DNA from: Phycisphaerales bacterium
GTDB taxonomy: Bacteria; Planctomycetota; Phycisphaerae; UBA1845
Reading direction: 5' to 3'
Length of the DNA: 64,000 bases
NCBI GenBank assembly: GCA_020852275.1
Contig: JADZBE010000039.1
Coordinates: 62,001 to 126,000 of the forward strand
Made by a program: the position numbers and the translations under genes. Shown here piece after piece: positions 8,954-18,142 of the stretch. A model generated the notes under the pieces. The model worked only from the letters and a program-made list of their open reading frames with translations. It ran no database searches and had not been told where the DNA came from. Position 1 is the stretch's first letter. The number at the start of each line of letters is the position of its first letter.

Positions 8954-9265
8954 ATGATTCAACCGATCAGCTCGAACTTCTCGATGGCGCCGATTGCGCC
9001 GCTGGCGCCGATCGACGGCGCCGGGACCGGCGGCGCGGTGAAGGGCAAGGACTTCCGCGGCGTCCTCCTGGACAACCTCGGCGAGGTCAACCGGCTTCAG
9101 CAGGAGGCGGACCAGGGCGTGCAGCAGCTTCTCGCGGGCGAGACGGACGACGTGACCGGCGTGCTGACCGCGGTGAACAAGGCCGGCATCGCGTTCGACC
9201 TGCTGATGGAAGTGCGGAACAAGCTGGTCGGCGCGTATGAGGAGATTCAGCAGATGCGGGTCTAA
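8954..9265 (+). CDS. fliE: Flagellar hook-basal body complex protein FliE
   Basis: The protein has 103 residues and links the MS ring to the rod. The family features are DFRGVLLDNLGEVNRLQQEAD and the end VNKAGIAFDLLMEVRNKLVGAYEEIQQMRV, which matches the conserved FliE C-terminus. The start has AAGGAGAG upstream. A 133-bp non-coding gap separates it from flgC, so this may be the start of a second transcript, although no promoter was clear. Confidence 0.96.
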   Translation: MIQPISSNFSMAPIAPLAPIDGAGTGGAVKGKDFRGVLLDNLGEVNRLQQEADQGVQQLLAGETDDVTGVLTAVNKAGIAFDLLMEVRNKLVGAYEEIQQMRV

Positions 9266-9267
9266 AA

Positions 9268-9372
9268 AGTCGAAACGTCGAAACGTCGAAATGCAGGCAA
9301 TCGGCAACAGGCAACCGGCAGCAGGCGGGAGGCGACAGGGCAACAAGGCAACGAGTCAATAGGCAGCGGGGT
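9268..9372. repeat. Short-word tandem repeats between fliE and fliF
   Basis: The gap starts with three GTCGAAAC-type words and then a run of seven- to eight-base words of the form GGCAACA/GGCAACC/GGCAGCA. The same word family occurs at 12182-12262 and 23700-23790. No hairpin of terminator type was seen. Confidence 0.65.
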
Positions 9373-9398
9373 ACGGGCGCTGAACTACAAGGGATCGC

Positions 9399-11075
9399 AT
9401 GGATCGGGTCAAGGAATCACTGTCGCGGATCATGATGCAGCTTCGCGTGCTGACCGTGTCGCAGCGGCTGGTCGTAGTGCTGTGCGCGGCGCTGGTGGTC
9501 ACTTCGGTGCTGTGGCTGATGAACTGGTCGGCCACGCCGCAGCGCGTGCCGGTGCTGGAGCAGGACTTCGACTTCGCCATGCTGGGGACGGCGGAGACGG
9601 CGCTGCGGGCCAACGGGATCGAGTTCGAGACGGCGGGTCAGCGGATCCTCGTTCGCGCGGAGGACCAGGACAACGCCATCCGCGTGCTGCACGAGAGCAA
9701 TGCCGTGCCGCAGGACGGGCGCATCGACCTCGACGCGCTCATCAAGGATACAAACCCCTTCGTGCCGGAATCCGAGCGAATCTTCGCGCGGACGGTGGCG
9801 AAGGGGAACAAGCTGGCGCAGATCATCAAGAAAAGCCCGCAGGTGCTCGACGCCGAGGTCGTGCTGAACCCGGAGCAGAAGCGGCGCATCGGCGCGCCGT
9901 CGGACGTGCCGACGGCCTCCGTCATCGTCACGCTGGCGCCGAACGCGGAGATGTCGGCGTCGATGGTGCAGGGCTTCGCGAACCTGGTCAGTCGCGCGGT
10001 GGCGGGGCTGACGCCGCACATGGTGTCGATCATCGACGGTCGCACGTTTCAGCATTACTCCGTGCCGTCGCCGCAGGACGCGGTCGTGGCCGGGCATTTG
10101 GACGAGGTGAAGAAGCACGAGTCGCACCTGCTGGCGAAGGTGATGGAGACGCTGCGCTACGTGCCGAACGTGCTGGCGAGCGTGACCGTGGAGCTGGACA
10201 ACGCCCGCGTCACCAAGGAAACGCAGAAGTACGACAAGCCCGAGATCAAGACGGAGGAGTCCACGGAAGACACCAGCACGGCCCCGGAGAGTTCCGGCGA
10301 GGAAGGCGTGTACGCCAACGTCGGCGCTGGGATTTCGGGAGGCTCGTCCGGCGGCAACACCAGTGCCTCGACGCAGAACACGGAGTTCTTTGATCCCAAG
10401 CTGACGGAAATGACCAAGACGGAGCAGATCGCGCCCAGCCGCAAGCGCGTCACGGCCGCGGTGCACCTTCCGCGAAGCTGGATCGCCGGCGTGTTCCGCC
10501 TCGCCAACCCGGACAAGGACAAGCCGACGGACGCCGACCTGCAGCCGACGATGACGGCCGAGCGAGATCGCATCAAGGCGAGCGTCGCCAAGACGATCAT
10601 GGCGGACCCCAAGGACGTCGAGGTGGATATCTACCCGGACATGGACGCCAGCGGAGCCCCGATCGCCGCGATGACCGCCGGCGTGCCGGCGGCGCTCGGT
10701 CTGGCGCCGGGAGCGACGGGTTCGAGCTGGAAGGGCTATCTCGACGCGTTCGGTCCGCAGGCCGGGCTGGCGTTCCTGGCGCTGATGAGCCTCCTGATGC
10801 TCGGGCGCACGGCGCGGCGTTCGGCGGTGCTGGCGGAGGAGCAGCGCAAGCAGGAGGTGCGCAAGGAAGTCGAGCGGATGGAGGATCTGATCGCGGAAGA
10901 GACGGCGGAAGTGCTCGGGACGGCGGAGTTCTCCGACGACGCGCTGGAAGGAAAGGAAATCAGCCCCGACCTGCTGCGCAACCGCAACCTCGTTTCGCAG
11001 GTGAGCCGCATGGTCGAAAAGGATCCGCACGGCTCGGCGGAGCTGCTGCGGAAATGGGTTCAGGATCAGACGTGA
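9399..11075 (+). CDS. fliF: Flagellar MS-ring protein FliF
   Basis: The protein has 558 residues. It forms the inner-membrane MS ring that houses the export gate and binds FliG. The first membrane segment is near residues 28-48 (VVVLCAALVVTSVLWLM) and the second near 450-472 (AGLAFLALMSLLMLGR). Between them lie the ring-building modules (for example QDNAIRVLHESNAVPQDGRI and VTVELDNARVTKETQKYD). The C-terminal FliG-binding tail ends VSRMVEKDPHGSAELLRKWV, a clear family match. AGGGA precedes the ATG. The Ser/Gly-rich stretch near 305-325 is probably a periplasmic linker. Confidence 0.97.
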   Translation: MDRVKESLSRIMMQLRVLTVSQRLVVVLCAALVVTSVLWLMNWSATPQRVPVLEQDFDFAMLGTAETALRANGIEFETAGQRILVRAEDQDNAIRVLHESNAVPQDGRIDLDALIKDTNPFVPESERIFARTVAKGNKLAQIIKKSPQVLDAEVVLNPEQKRRIGAPSDVPTASVIVTLAPNAEMSASMVQGFANLVSRAVAGLTPHMVSIIDGRTFQHYSVPSPQDAVVAGHLDEVKKHESHLLAKVMETLRYVPNVLASVTVELDNARVTKETQKYDKPEIKTEESTEDTSTAPESSGEEGVYANVGAGISGGSSGGNTSASTQNTEFFDPKLTEMTKTEQIAPSRKRVTAAVHLPRSWIAGVFRLANPDKDKPTDADLQPTMTAERDRIKASVAKTIMADPKDVEVDIYPDMDASGAPIAAMTAGVPAALGLAPGATGSSWKGYLDAFGPQAGLAFLALMSLLMLGRTARRSAVLAEEQRKQEVRKEVERMEDLIAEETAEVLGTAEFSDDALEGKEISPDLLRNRNLVSQVSRMVEKDPHGSAELLRKWVQDQT

Positions 11076-11149
11076 TGCAGCGGCGAGGGGCGGGCGCGCG
11101 GCGCCTCGTCAGGACGTAGTGGAAGGGCGGCAGCGGAGAAGGCAGCGGA

Positions 11150-12181
11150 ATGTCGACGGCACCGGCGGTACAAACCGAGCGAACGCTGAAAGGCTCGCAG
11201 AAGGCGGCCGTGCTGCTCCTGTCACTGGAGACGGAGGTGGCGGCGCGGATCCTGAAGCTGCTGGACGCGAACATCGTGGAGGAGATCACGCGCGAGATCG
11301 CCTCGCTCGAGAATGTTTCGGACAAGATCAGCAACAAGGTCGTCGAGGAATACTATCACGTGGCGATGGCGCAGCAGTACCTCAAGCAGGGGGGACTGCT
11401 CTACGCCCGCATGTTGCTGCAAAAGGCGCTGCCCGCCGACGACGCCAAGCGCGTCATCGCCCAGATTCAGCATCACGTCATTCAGGCGCCGTTCGCCTTT
11501 CTTCAAAAGGCCGACAGCGAAAACCTGCTGGCGTTCATTCAGGACGAGCATCCGCAGACGATCGCGCTGATCATGTCGCACATGCCGCCGAACAAGGCCA
11601 GCGAGCTGCTGGTCGGGTTGCCGGCGAGCAAGCAGCTCGAAGTGGTCGTGCGCATGGCGCGCATGGATCAGACGAATCCCGAGGTCGTGAAGGAAGTCGA
11701 GAAGGGTCTGGAGATGCGCGTCTCGGGCTTCGTGACCCAGACGTTCTCCAAGTGCGGCGGGGTGGACACCGTGGCCGGCATCCTCAACCTCGTGGACCGC
11801 TCGACGGAAAAGACGCTCTTGGAGTCGCTGGAGGCGGAGGCGCCCGACCTCGTGGATCCAATCCGGCGCCTCATGTTCGTCTTCGAGGACATCATTCTCG
11901 TCAACGACCGCGGCATTCAGTCCGTGCTCAAGGAAATCAACAACGACGACCTGGTGCTGGCGCTGCGCACCGCCAGCGACGAGCTCAAGGAGAAGATATT
12001 CAGCAACATGTCCGAGCGCGCGGCGCAGATGATCAAGGAAGACATGGAGTACATGGGCCCGGTGCGCCTCAGCGACGTCGAGACGGCGCAGCAGCGCATC
12101 GTGGACGTCGTGCGCCGCCTGGAGGACTCGGGCGAGATCATCATCTCCGGCCGCGGCGGCGATCGGGAGCAGATCGTGTAG
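11150..12181 (+). CDS. fliG: Flagellar motor switch protein FliG
   Basis: The protein has 343 residues and is the rotor protein that binds FliF and takes torque from the stator. The N-terminal domain has KAAVLLLSLETEVAARILKLL. The middle domain has the EHPQTIALIMSHM motif, characteristic of FliG. The C-terminal domain has VFEDIILVNDRGIQSVLKEI and RAAQMIKEDMEYMGPVRLSD, carrying the charged residues that face the stator. The length is normal. Start ATG 11150 lies downstream of GAGAAGG. Confidence 0.98.
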   Translation: MSTAPAVQTERTLKGSQKAAVLLLSLETEVAARILKLLDANIVEEITREIASLENVSDKISNKVVEEYYHVAMAQQYLKQGGLLYARMLLQKALPADDAKRVIAQIQHHVIQAPFAFLQKADSENLLAFIQDEHPQTIALIMSHMPPNKASELLVGLPASKQLEVVVRMARMDQTNPEVVKEVEKGLEMRVSGFVTQTFSKCGGVDTVAGILNLVDRSTEKTLLESLEAEAPDLVDPIRRLMFVFEDIILVNDRGIQSVLKEINNDDLVLALRTASDELKEKIFSNMSERAAQMIKEDMEYMGPVRLSDVETAQQRIVDVVRRLEDSGEIIISGRGGDREQIV

Positions 12182-12262
12182 AGGAAGGCAACGAGGCTGC
12201 GCAGCAACAAGGCAGCAGGCAATAGGCAAGAAGCAATCGGCAACCGGCAGAAGGCAGCAGGG
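12182..12262. repeat. Short-word tandem repeats between fliG and fliH
   Basis: This is an array of GGCAACGA, GGCAGCA, GGCAATA, GGCAAGA and GGCAACCG words with about an eight-base rhythm, like the fliE-fliF gap. No other signal is visible. Confidence 0.6.
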
Positions 12263-12270
12263 TCTGAAGC

Positions 12271-12987
12271 ATGGCGGCATCGACGGTTATCAAGGCGGGG
12301 CACATGGGGTCCGTGCTGCAGCGGCTCTCGCGCGTGGACCTGGCGGATCACCTGCGTGAGGCCGACGCCGTCGTCGGGGCGGCGCGCCGCCAGGCGGAGG
12401 AGCTGCTGCGGCAGGCACGTGGGGAAGTGGCAGGACTTCACGAGGCGGCGCGACGCGAGGGTTACGCGCTGGGGTTTGACGAGGGTCGCGTGCAGGGTCT
12501 GAAAGACGGGCACGAGGAAGCGTTCCGTCAGGCGTCGGAGAAATTCGCGACCCAGCAGGCGCAGGCGATGCACCTGGTCACGCAGGTCATCGGCGAGTTT
12601 GAGGCGCGCAAGCGCGACCTCCTCTTCGAGGCGGAGCAGGACCTCGTCCGCTTCGCGGTGGAAGTGGCTGGGCGGCTGACGTTCGACCTTGGCGCCCAAC
12701 GCGGCGAGGCGGCGAAGGCCAACATGGAACGGGCGCTGGCGAAAATCAGCTCCGCGACTGACTTGACGATTCGCGCGAATCCGTGCGACGCGGCGACGCT
12801 GGAGACTTTCGCGGCGGAACATGTGAAGTCGTGGGGCGAGGCGGTTCATGTCCGCATGGTTCCGGACGAAAGCATCGCTCCGGGCGGATGCGTGGTGACG
12901 GCGGGCGCGACGCAGATCGACGCTGACCTGACCACGCTTGTGCGGCAGATGAACGCGGCCATTCTCGGAGAAGCGGAGCATGCCTGA
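12271..12987 (+). CDS. fliH: Flagellar assembly protein FliH
   Basis: The protein has 238 residues and is the stator-like regulator of the FliI ATPase in the export apparatus. It shows the FliH/V-type ATPase subunit E pattern: a long charged helix (VGAARRQAEELLRQARGEV), a glycine-spaced helix (EGYALGFDEGRVQGLKDG), then a folded C-terminal domain with VVTAGATQIDADLTTLV. It overlaps fliI by 8 bp, which implies translational coupling. Confidence 0.92.
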   Translation: MAASTVIKAGHMGSVLQRLSRVDLADHLREADAVVGAARRQAEELLRQARGEVAGLHEAARREGYALGFDEGRVQGLKDGHEEAFRQASEKFATQQAQAMHLVTQVIGEFEARKRDLLFEAEQDLVRFAVEVAGRLTFDLGAQRGEAAKANMERALAKISSATDLTIRANPCDAATLETFAAEHVKSWGEAVHVRMVPDESIAPGGCVVTAGATQIDADLTTLVRQMNAAILGEAEHA

Positions 12988-14305
12988 GCTGTTCGCCGAA
13001 GCTCGACGCCGTCTAAGCGACGCGTCGTTTCTCCGCGTGACCGGGCGCGTGGCGGAAGTCAGCGGGCTGACCGTGCGATCGGTCGGGCTGCCGCTTCCGG
13101 TGGGGGCGATGTGCCGGATTGGCCGTCACACGGGATCGCCGGTGCCCGCGCAGATCGTGGGCGTGCGCGGCGACGAAGCGGTGCTGATGCCGCTGGCGGA
13201 CGCTTACGGCGTGGCGGCGGGCGACGCGGTCACGGGCGATGGGGCGATGCCGCGGATCGGCGTGGGGCGGGCGCTGCTGGGGCGGATCGTGAACGGGATG
13301 GGCGAGCCGATCGACGGTCGCGGCCCCGTTCGTGCCGAGGGGCGAGTGCCGCTGTATGCCGCGGCGCCGCGCGCCTTGGATCGACGCGCCATTGACGAGC
13401 CGCTGTCCATCGGCGTGCGCTCGATCGACGGGATGCTGACCATCGGCGCGGGGCAGCGCATGGGCGTCTTCGCGGGCACGGGCGTGGGCAAGAGCGTGCT
13501 GATGGGCATGATCGCGCGGTACACGGCCGCGGACGTGGTGGTAGCGGCGCTGGTCGGCGAGCGCGGCCGGGAAGTGGGCGACTTTCTGCGCAAGGACATG
13601 GGCGAGGAAGGACTGAAGCGATCGGTCGTGGTGGTAAGCACGTCGGACGAGTCTCCGGTGCTGCGGGTGCGGGCGTGCTTCTCCGCGACGGCGATCGCCG
13701 AGTTCTTCCGCGATCAGGGGCTGCACGTGCTGCTGCTGATGGACTCGGTCACGCGCATGGCGATGGCGCAGCGGCAGATCGGGCTGTCCGCGGGCGAGCC
13801 GCCGACGACGAAGGGTTATCCGCCGAGCGTCTTTTCGCTGATGCCGCAGCTCATGGAGCGGTGCGGCACGGCGGCGCGCGGCAGCATCACCGGACTGTTC
13901 ACCGTGCTCGTCGAGGGCGACGACCTCACGGAGCCGATCGCCGACGCGGCGCGCGGCATTCTCGACGGGCACGTCTGGCTCTCGCGCGATCTCGGCAATC
14001 GTGGGCATTTTCCCGCGGTTTCCGTGCTGGAAAGCGTCAGCCGCGTGATGCCGGACGTGGCCGGTCCGACGCAGATGAAGGCGGCGAGGACGCTGCGCCG
14101 CGTGCTGGCGACGTGGGCGTCGATCGAGGACATGGTGAACATCGGGGCGTATGCGCCGGGATCGAACGCGGCGTTCGACACGGCCATCCGCATGAAGCCA
14201 AAGCTGGATGCCTTTCTCCAGCAGGGCATGAACGAGCGCGCGGCGCTGGAGGACACGCGCGCGGCGCTCTACGAACTGGCGGCGGAAGCGGGCGCGGCGC
14301 CGTGA
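12980..14305 (+). CDS. fliI: Flagellum-specific ATPase FliI
   Basis: The ATPase has 441 residues and energises the flagellar type III export apparatus. Walker A AGTGVGKS is at 165-172. The F1-beta-like segment LVGERGREVGDFL is at 191-203 and Walker B LLLMDSVTR at 251-259. The motif GEPPTTKGYPPSVFSLMPQL near 272-291 is diagnostic for FliI and type III secretion ATPases. Length is normal. The ATG overlaps the end of fliH, with GGAG upstream. Confidence 0.98.
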   Translation: MPELFAEARRRLSDASFLRVTGRVAEVSGLTVRSVGLPLPVGAMCRIGRHTGSPVPAQIVGVRGDEAVLMPLADAYGVAAGDAVTGDGAMPRIGVGRALLGRIVNGMGEPIDGRGPVRAEGRVPLYAAAPRALDRRAIDEPLSIGVRSIDGMLTIGAGQRMGVFAGTGVGKSVLMGMIARYTAADVVVAALVGERGREVGDFLRKDMGEEGLKRSVVVVSTSDESPVLRVRACFSATAIAEFFRDQGLHVLLLMDSVTRMAMAQRQIGLSAGEPPTTKGYPPSVFSLMPQLMERCGTAARGSITGLFTVLVEGDDLTEPIADAARGILDGHVWLSRDLGNRGHFPAVSVLESVSRVMPDVAGPTQMKAARTLRRVLATWASIEDMVNIGAYAPGSNAAFDTAIRMKPKLDAFLQQGMNERAALEDTRAALYELAAEAGAAP

Positions 14306-14315
14306 TCCACGAGAC

Positions 14316-14786
14316 ATGGCGAAACGGTTCAAGTTCAACCTGGAGATCGTGCGTACGATTCGCCGCCGCGCGGAAGAGGAGCAGCAGCGCGTCGTCGCTC
14401 GCAAGACGGCGGAACTCGTCGAGCTGCAGGCGCAGTTGCAACGGCTTCGGGACAAGGTGGCCGACGAGTGCCGCGGAAAGCGGGACCGGCAGCACGCCGG
14501 ACCCATGGACGTGGACCGGCTTCGGCGCGTGCAGTTTTATCTCGGTTCGCTGCGCCGGGCGATCGAGGATCGGGAGCGGACGCGCGTGGACCTTGAGGTC
14601 GCGCTCCGTGCGGAGCGGTTGAAACTGGCGGACCTCAGCGCGCAGCGGAAGGTCCTGGACAAGCTGCGCGAGAAGCGCTGGGCGGCGCATCGCGCCAAGC
14701 TCCTTAAAGAGGAGCAGGCGCAGTCGGACGAGATCGGCGTGCAGCGGTTTCTCCGTGAATCACGGCTGGCGCAGGCGGGTGCGTAG
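14316..14786 (+). CDS. fliJ: Flagellar export protein FliJ
   Basis: The protein has 156 residues and is almost entirely a charged coiled coil (RTIRRRAEEEQQRVVARKTA ... DLEVALRAERLKLADL). This matches FliJ, the stalk-like partner of FliI. Position directly after fliI supports the call. It is 10 bp downstream of fliI and 12 bp upstream of the motE-like gene. Sequence alone would be weak evidence, because many coiled coils look similar. Confidence 0.85.
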   Translation: MAKRFKFNLEIVRTIRRRAEEEQQRVVARKTAELVELQAQLQRLRDKVADECRGKRDRQHAGPMDVDRLRRVQFYLGSLRRAIEDRERTRVDLEVALRAERLKLADLSAQRKVLDKLREKRWAAHRAKLLKEEQAQSDEIGVQRFLRESRLAQAGA

Positions 14787-14798
14787 GAGAGCCACGAG

Positions 14799-15599
14799 AT
14801 GAAGGGCATGTTGCGGCAGGTGTACGAGCTGGCGGCGGTCTTCGCGATCATCAATCTCGCGGGCGTGGCGGGTGTGGCGGGTTACCTGGGAATGTCCGGC
14901 AAGCTCAACGCGGCGCGCGCTCACCGCATCGCCGAAGTGCTGCAGGGCAAGCTCGACGACTATCAGTCGCCCGAAGGAGAGGACGCCGGGCACGCGACGA
15001 CTGGAGAAGGAACCGGCGCGGCGCCCGAGGGATCCGGCGAAGCGGGCGCCGAGGCGGAGGCGCAAAGCGGATCGGCTGACGGGCACGGCGCCGCGGCCGA
15101 CGGGCACGGCGCCGCGGTTACCGGCCACGATGCAACCGGCGCGCACAAGACGTCCGTGGACCAGTCGCGCGAAGCCGTCACGGACCGGGAGCTGGCGCTG
15201 CGCGAGCGAAACCGTTTCGAGGCGGAGATCAATCAGCGTCTGGCGCTGGCCAACAGCATCATGCTGCAGGTGACCACGAAGCTGGATTCCCTGCACGCCG
15301 AGGTGGACGCGTTTGAGAAGCGGAAGACTTCCGAGGCGGGCCTGCGCGACGACGAAGGGTTCAAGAAAGAGCTGGAAGTTTTCAAGACGCTCAAGCCGGC
15401 GCAGGCGTTTGAGTACCTCAGCCGCAAGGACGTGGCCGAATCCGCCCGGCTGCTGATCGAGATGGACCCGCGCACGATCGGCGCGATTCTGCAGTCGGCC
15501 AAGACGCCGGACACGAAGAAGAAGGCGGACGAGATTCTCGTCAAGATGCGCGAGGTGGCGCCGGCGAGCGCTTCGCAGGTTGAGACCGCGGGCGGCTGA
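14799..15599 (+). CDS. MotE-like membrane protein following fliJ
   Basis: The protein has 266 residues. One N-terminal membrane segment (LAAVFAIINLAGVAGVAGYLG, about 9-29) is followed by a Gly/Ala/His-rich linker containing a duplicated GHGAAADGHGAA block and a coiled coil. The C-terminal module (LKPAQAFEYLSRKDVAESARLLIEMD...ILVKMREV) resembles the MgtE-N-like end of MotE. MotE is a periplasmic chaperone for stator-associated MotC in Rhizobia; related genes often follow fliJ elsewhere. The function here is inferred from layout and position, since no stator genes lie in the window. Confidence 0.65.
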   Translation: MKGMLRQVYELAAVFAIINLAGVAGVAGYLGMSGKLNAARAHRIAEVLQGKLDDYQSPEGEDAGHATTGEGTGAAPEGSGEAGAEAEAQSGSADGHGAAADGHGAAVTGHDATGAHKTSVDQSREAVTDRELALRERNRFEAEINQRLALANSIMLQVTTKLDSLHAEVDAFEKRKTSEAGLRDDEGFKKELEVFKTLKPAQAFEYLSRKDVAESARLLIEMDPRTIGAILQSAKTPDTKKKADEILVKMREVAPASASQVETAGG

Positions 15600-15656
15600 A
15601 TGGAAGCTCGCTGAAGGGGAACCGGGTGGCACGGGTGCGCAGCAGCGACGGGGTGG

Positions 15657-15728
15657 CACGGTCTGGCGTACTCGCCTGACCGTGGCGGGCGGGGCAAGAG
15701 CATGGTCAACGGAGTACCGTAGACCATG
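15657..15728. repeat. Pair of covarying 28-nt hairpins upstream of fliK
   Basis: Two 28-nt imperfect palindromes occupy 15657-15684 (outer stem CACGGTC/GACCGTG, inner GGCG/CGCC, loop TACT) and 15701-15728 (outer CATGGTC/GACCATG, inner ACGG/CCGT, loop AGTA). They belong to one family in opposite orientation, with base changes that preserve pairing. Short GGTGGCA/TGCCACC flanks surround them, and an extra GTAGACCATGCCACCCGC copy follows. They could act as REP-like RNA processing or termination signals. Confidence 0.7.
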
Positions 15729-15784
15729 CCACCCGCCGTAGACCATGCCACCCGCGCTCCACCCTGTGCCCGGACGAGTCAATC

Positions 15785-17062
15785 ATGGATATGAACGTTG
15801 CAACACTGAGCCGGTCGTCGTCAACCGCGGAGAGGAATGTGGAGCCGAGGGACGCCTCCGCGCCGGCGAGCGCCGGCGCGTTCGAGGCCGTGCTGGCGAC
15901 GCTGCAAGGCTCCAGCGTGATTTCCAACGTGGAGGCGAGCGCACCTGCGGCGTCCGAGGTATTCGAGCAACCCGCCGCCGATCCGCGCCGGCACCGCATG
16001 GAAACGATGCGCAACGACGCCCGCCAGTCCGACCTGCGCGGCGAGGGGCCGGGGGCGCCTGACCGCGCGGCGAGTTTGAAATCCGGGGATTTACAGGACG
16101 CGTCCGCAGCCGGTCGAGACGAATCGCTGAGGCACGAGACAAGCGGCGGCACGGTGAACTCAAGCTCGCCCGCAAGTGCCCCGCCCACCGCCGCATCGAC
16201 GGACGCACACGCGACCAATACTCCAGCCCCGGCTCAGGTTCGACAAAGCGCCTGGAACAGCGACCGTGCCATGGAGTCTGGCGGCGCGTCGCGCGGAAGC
16301 GGCGAAAATCGCGCCCAGTCACTGCGTTCCCCGGGGGCGCTCCAGCCGTCGAGTGCGGCGTCAAATCAGTCGAGCATCGCCGCAAGCTCCGGCGGCGGCG
16401 CGGTGGCGGAACGGATTGCGCAGTGGATTTCCCAGCCGGGTGCGGGCGAAGCGAAGGCGCAGGGACCCGCCAGCGCCGTGGCGCCCGCGGGTCCGACCGC
16501 GGGTGCGGCACGTTCCGCGGAATCCTCGCCTCCGACCCGGGCGCGCGATGCGGCGAAGCCCGGCGAGACGCCGACGCCGCAATCCTCCGGCCCGGCCCGC
16601 GACTTTGAAAAACTTGTTCACTCGATCCGCCTTCAGCAAAACGGCTCCCGCTCGCGTGCCACGCTGGACCTCAAGCCCGCGGAACTCGGGCGCGTGCGCA
16701 TCGAGGCGAGCATGGAGGACGGTCGGCTGGAACTGGTGATTCAGACGCAGACGGCCGAGGCGCGCGAGGTGCTCGGGGGGCGGCTTGCGGAGCTGCGCGA
16801 GGCGCTGCAGCAGCAGGGCGTGCAGCCCGGCGCGTTCGAGCTGGCGCCGTGGAACGCGGAGGAGTCGTCCTCGTGGATCGCCGGGGGGGGGGAAAGCGCG
16901 GATCGGCGCGGCGAAACCGCCGCGCCGTTTGAAGGCGAGACGGAGCAGGTCGGCGTGACGCGCGCCCCCGCATCGAGAGAACCGAAAGATCCAGCGACCG
17001 GCGACCTTGCGACGATGGGTGTGATCGCGCCGGTCGACGGACGGTGGGACATCCGCGCGTAA
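15785..17062 (+). CDS. fliK: Flagellar hook-length control protein FliK
   Basis: The protein has 425 residues and is an exported molecular ruler that sets hook length and switches export specificity. Residues 1-285 form a low-complexity Ala/Ser/Pro-rich linker, as usual in FliK. The conserved C-terminal domain reads ATLDLKPAELGRVRIEASME with LAELREALQQQGVQPGAFEL. A run of ten G residues at 16883-16892 lies within the coding region close to the C-terminus and could be prone to slippage. No ribosome binding site is obvious before the ATG. Confidence 0.9.
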   Translation: MDMNVATLSRSSSTAERNVEPRDASAPASAGAFEAVLATLQGSSVISNVEASAPAASEVFEQPAADPRRHRMETMRNDARQSDLRGEGPGAPDRAASLKSGDLQDASAAGRDESLRHETSGGTVNSSSPASAPPTAASTDAHATNTPAPAQVRQSAWNSDRAMESGGASRGSGENRAQSLRSPGALQPSSAASNQSSIAASSGGGAVAERIAQWISQPGAGEAKAQGPASAVAPAGPTAGAARSAESSPPTRARDAAKPGETPTPQSSGPARDFEKLVHSIRLQQNGSRSRATLDLKPAELGRVRIEASMEDGRLELVIQTQTAEAREVLGGRLAELREALQQQGVQPGAFELAPWNAEESSSWIAGGGESADRRGETAAPFEGETEQVGVTRAPASREPKDPATGDLATMGVIAPVDGRWDIRA

Positions 17063-17493
17063 GCCTTGATACTTGATCGACGAGGATTGAGTGGGTGGCA
17101 AATAGGATCGCTAACGGGCGGACGAACTGCTCGGCGTTGGGCACGAATCCGAAAAGCCTTTGAAAGATGCGTCATGAGCGGCGATTCGCGTGTGGGCTGG
17201 AGCCGGGTCGGCTTCAGCGGGCCGGAGCAGGGTCGGCTTCAGTCGACCGGCTCCTGCCACCCGCTTCAGCGGGTGGGGCAAGCGCCGCGTGCATCAATCG
17301 AGCCGGCTTCAGCCGGCTTGCCTCGCACGGAGCGAAAGCCGGCTGAAGCCCGGCTGGCGACGGAAGTTCTGGATGTACCCACGGCCTCAAGGCCGTGGCA
17401 ACCACCGTCCGGCTGAAGCCGGCCCGGCGCCATCGACTGGCCGAAGGGTGGATTAAGACCGAACGCCAGATTTCTTTTCCCAGGAGCAACGGA
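17063..17493. repeat. Hairpin-rich gap between fliK and flgD
   Basis: This 431-bp gap has no gene. It contains small hairpins with TTCA or TCAA loops: 17257-17276 (CCACCCGCTTCAGCGGGTGG), about 17303-17316 (CCGGCTTCAGCCGG), and about 17380-17397 (CACGGCCTCAAGGCCGTG). Around them are repeated GCCGGCTGAAGCC and GGTCGGCTTCAG words in both orientations. This looks like a cluster of interspersed elements. Confidence 0.6.
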
Positions 17494-18093
17494 ATGGACA
17501 TCGCTTCCCTGACGAACGAAACGCAATCCGCGGCCTCGACGCAGAAACGATCCGGCTTCGAGAACATGGGGTCGGAGGATTTCCTCAAACTGCTGATCAC
17601 GCAGCTTTCCAATCAGGATCCGTTTCAGCCCGCCAGCAATGAGGAAATGATGCGGCAGATCGCCACGCTGCGCGACATCGAAATGTCCACGTCCATCACC
17701 GATGCGATGCGGACGCTGACCGGGCAGCAGAAGTTCGGGTCGGCAGGCTCAATGATCGGCCGCTACGTCAAGTCCGCGCCGCAGGCGGACGGCTCCGTGC
17801 AGGAAGGCGTCGTCACGTCCATCCGGCTGGACCCGTCGGGCAAGGCCGTGCTGAACCTGTCCACCGGCGGCGAGATCCCGCTCGATCAGGTTGCGCAGAT
17901 CGAGACGGCACAGCAGGCGGCGGAGCGGTTGATTCAGAAGGAGGTCACCGGCGTGGACCTGCGGAAGCCGGCGGGGCAGCAGCTCGTTCGCGGCGTCGTG
18001 ACCGCCGTCGGGGCGGACGAAACCGGCGATGCCGTGCTGCACCTCGACACCGGCGACCTGCGCCTCCGGGACGTCGTGGCGGTTTCGGCGTAG
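17494..18093 (+). CDS. flgD: Flagellar hook assembly protein FlgD
   Basis: The protein has 199 residues and is the scaffold that caps the growing hook. The conserved N-terminus reads SEDFLKLLITQLSNQDPFQP followed by EEMMRQIATLRDIEMSTSI. The second half (SAGSMIGRYVKSA...) is shorter and simpler than the FlgD core of enterobacteria. The start ATG 17494 follows CAGGAG; the open frame reaches back into repeat sequence and is not used. It is followed by flgE, the usual order. Confidence 0.95.
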   Translation: MDIASLTNETQSAASTQKRSGFENMGSEDFLKLLITQLSNQDPFQPASNEEMMRQIATLRDIEMSTSITDAMRTLTGQQKFGSAGSMIGRYVKSAPQADGSVQEGVVTSIRLDPSGKAVLNLSTGGEIPLDQVAQIETAQQAAERLIQKEVTGVDLRKPAGQQLVRGVVTAVGADETGDAVLHLDTGDLRLRDVVAVSA

Positions 18094-18142
18094 GGTAGGA
18101 GCATGCGCGTCCGTACATCCCGCACCTGCGTGCATGATTGTT

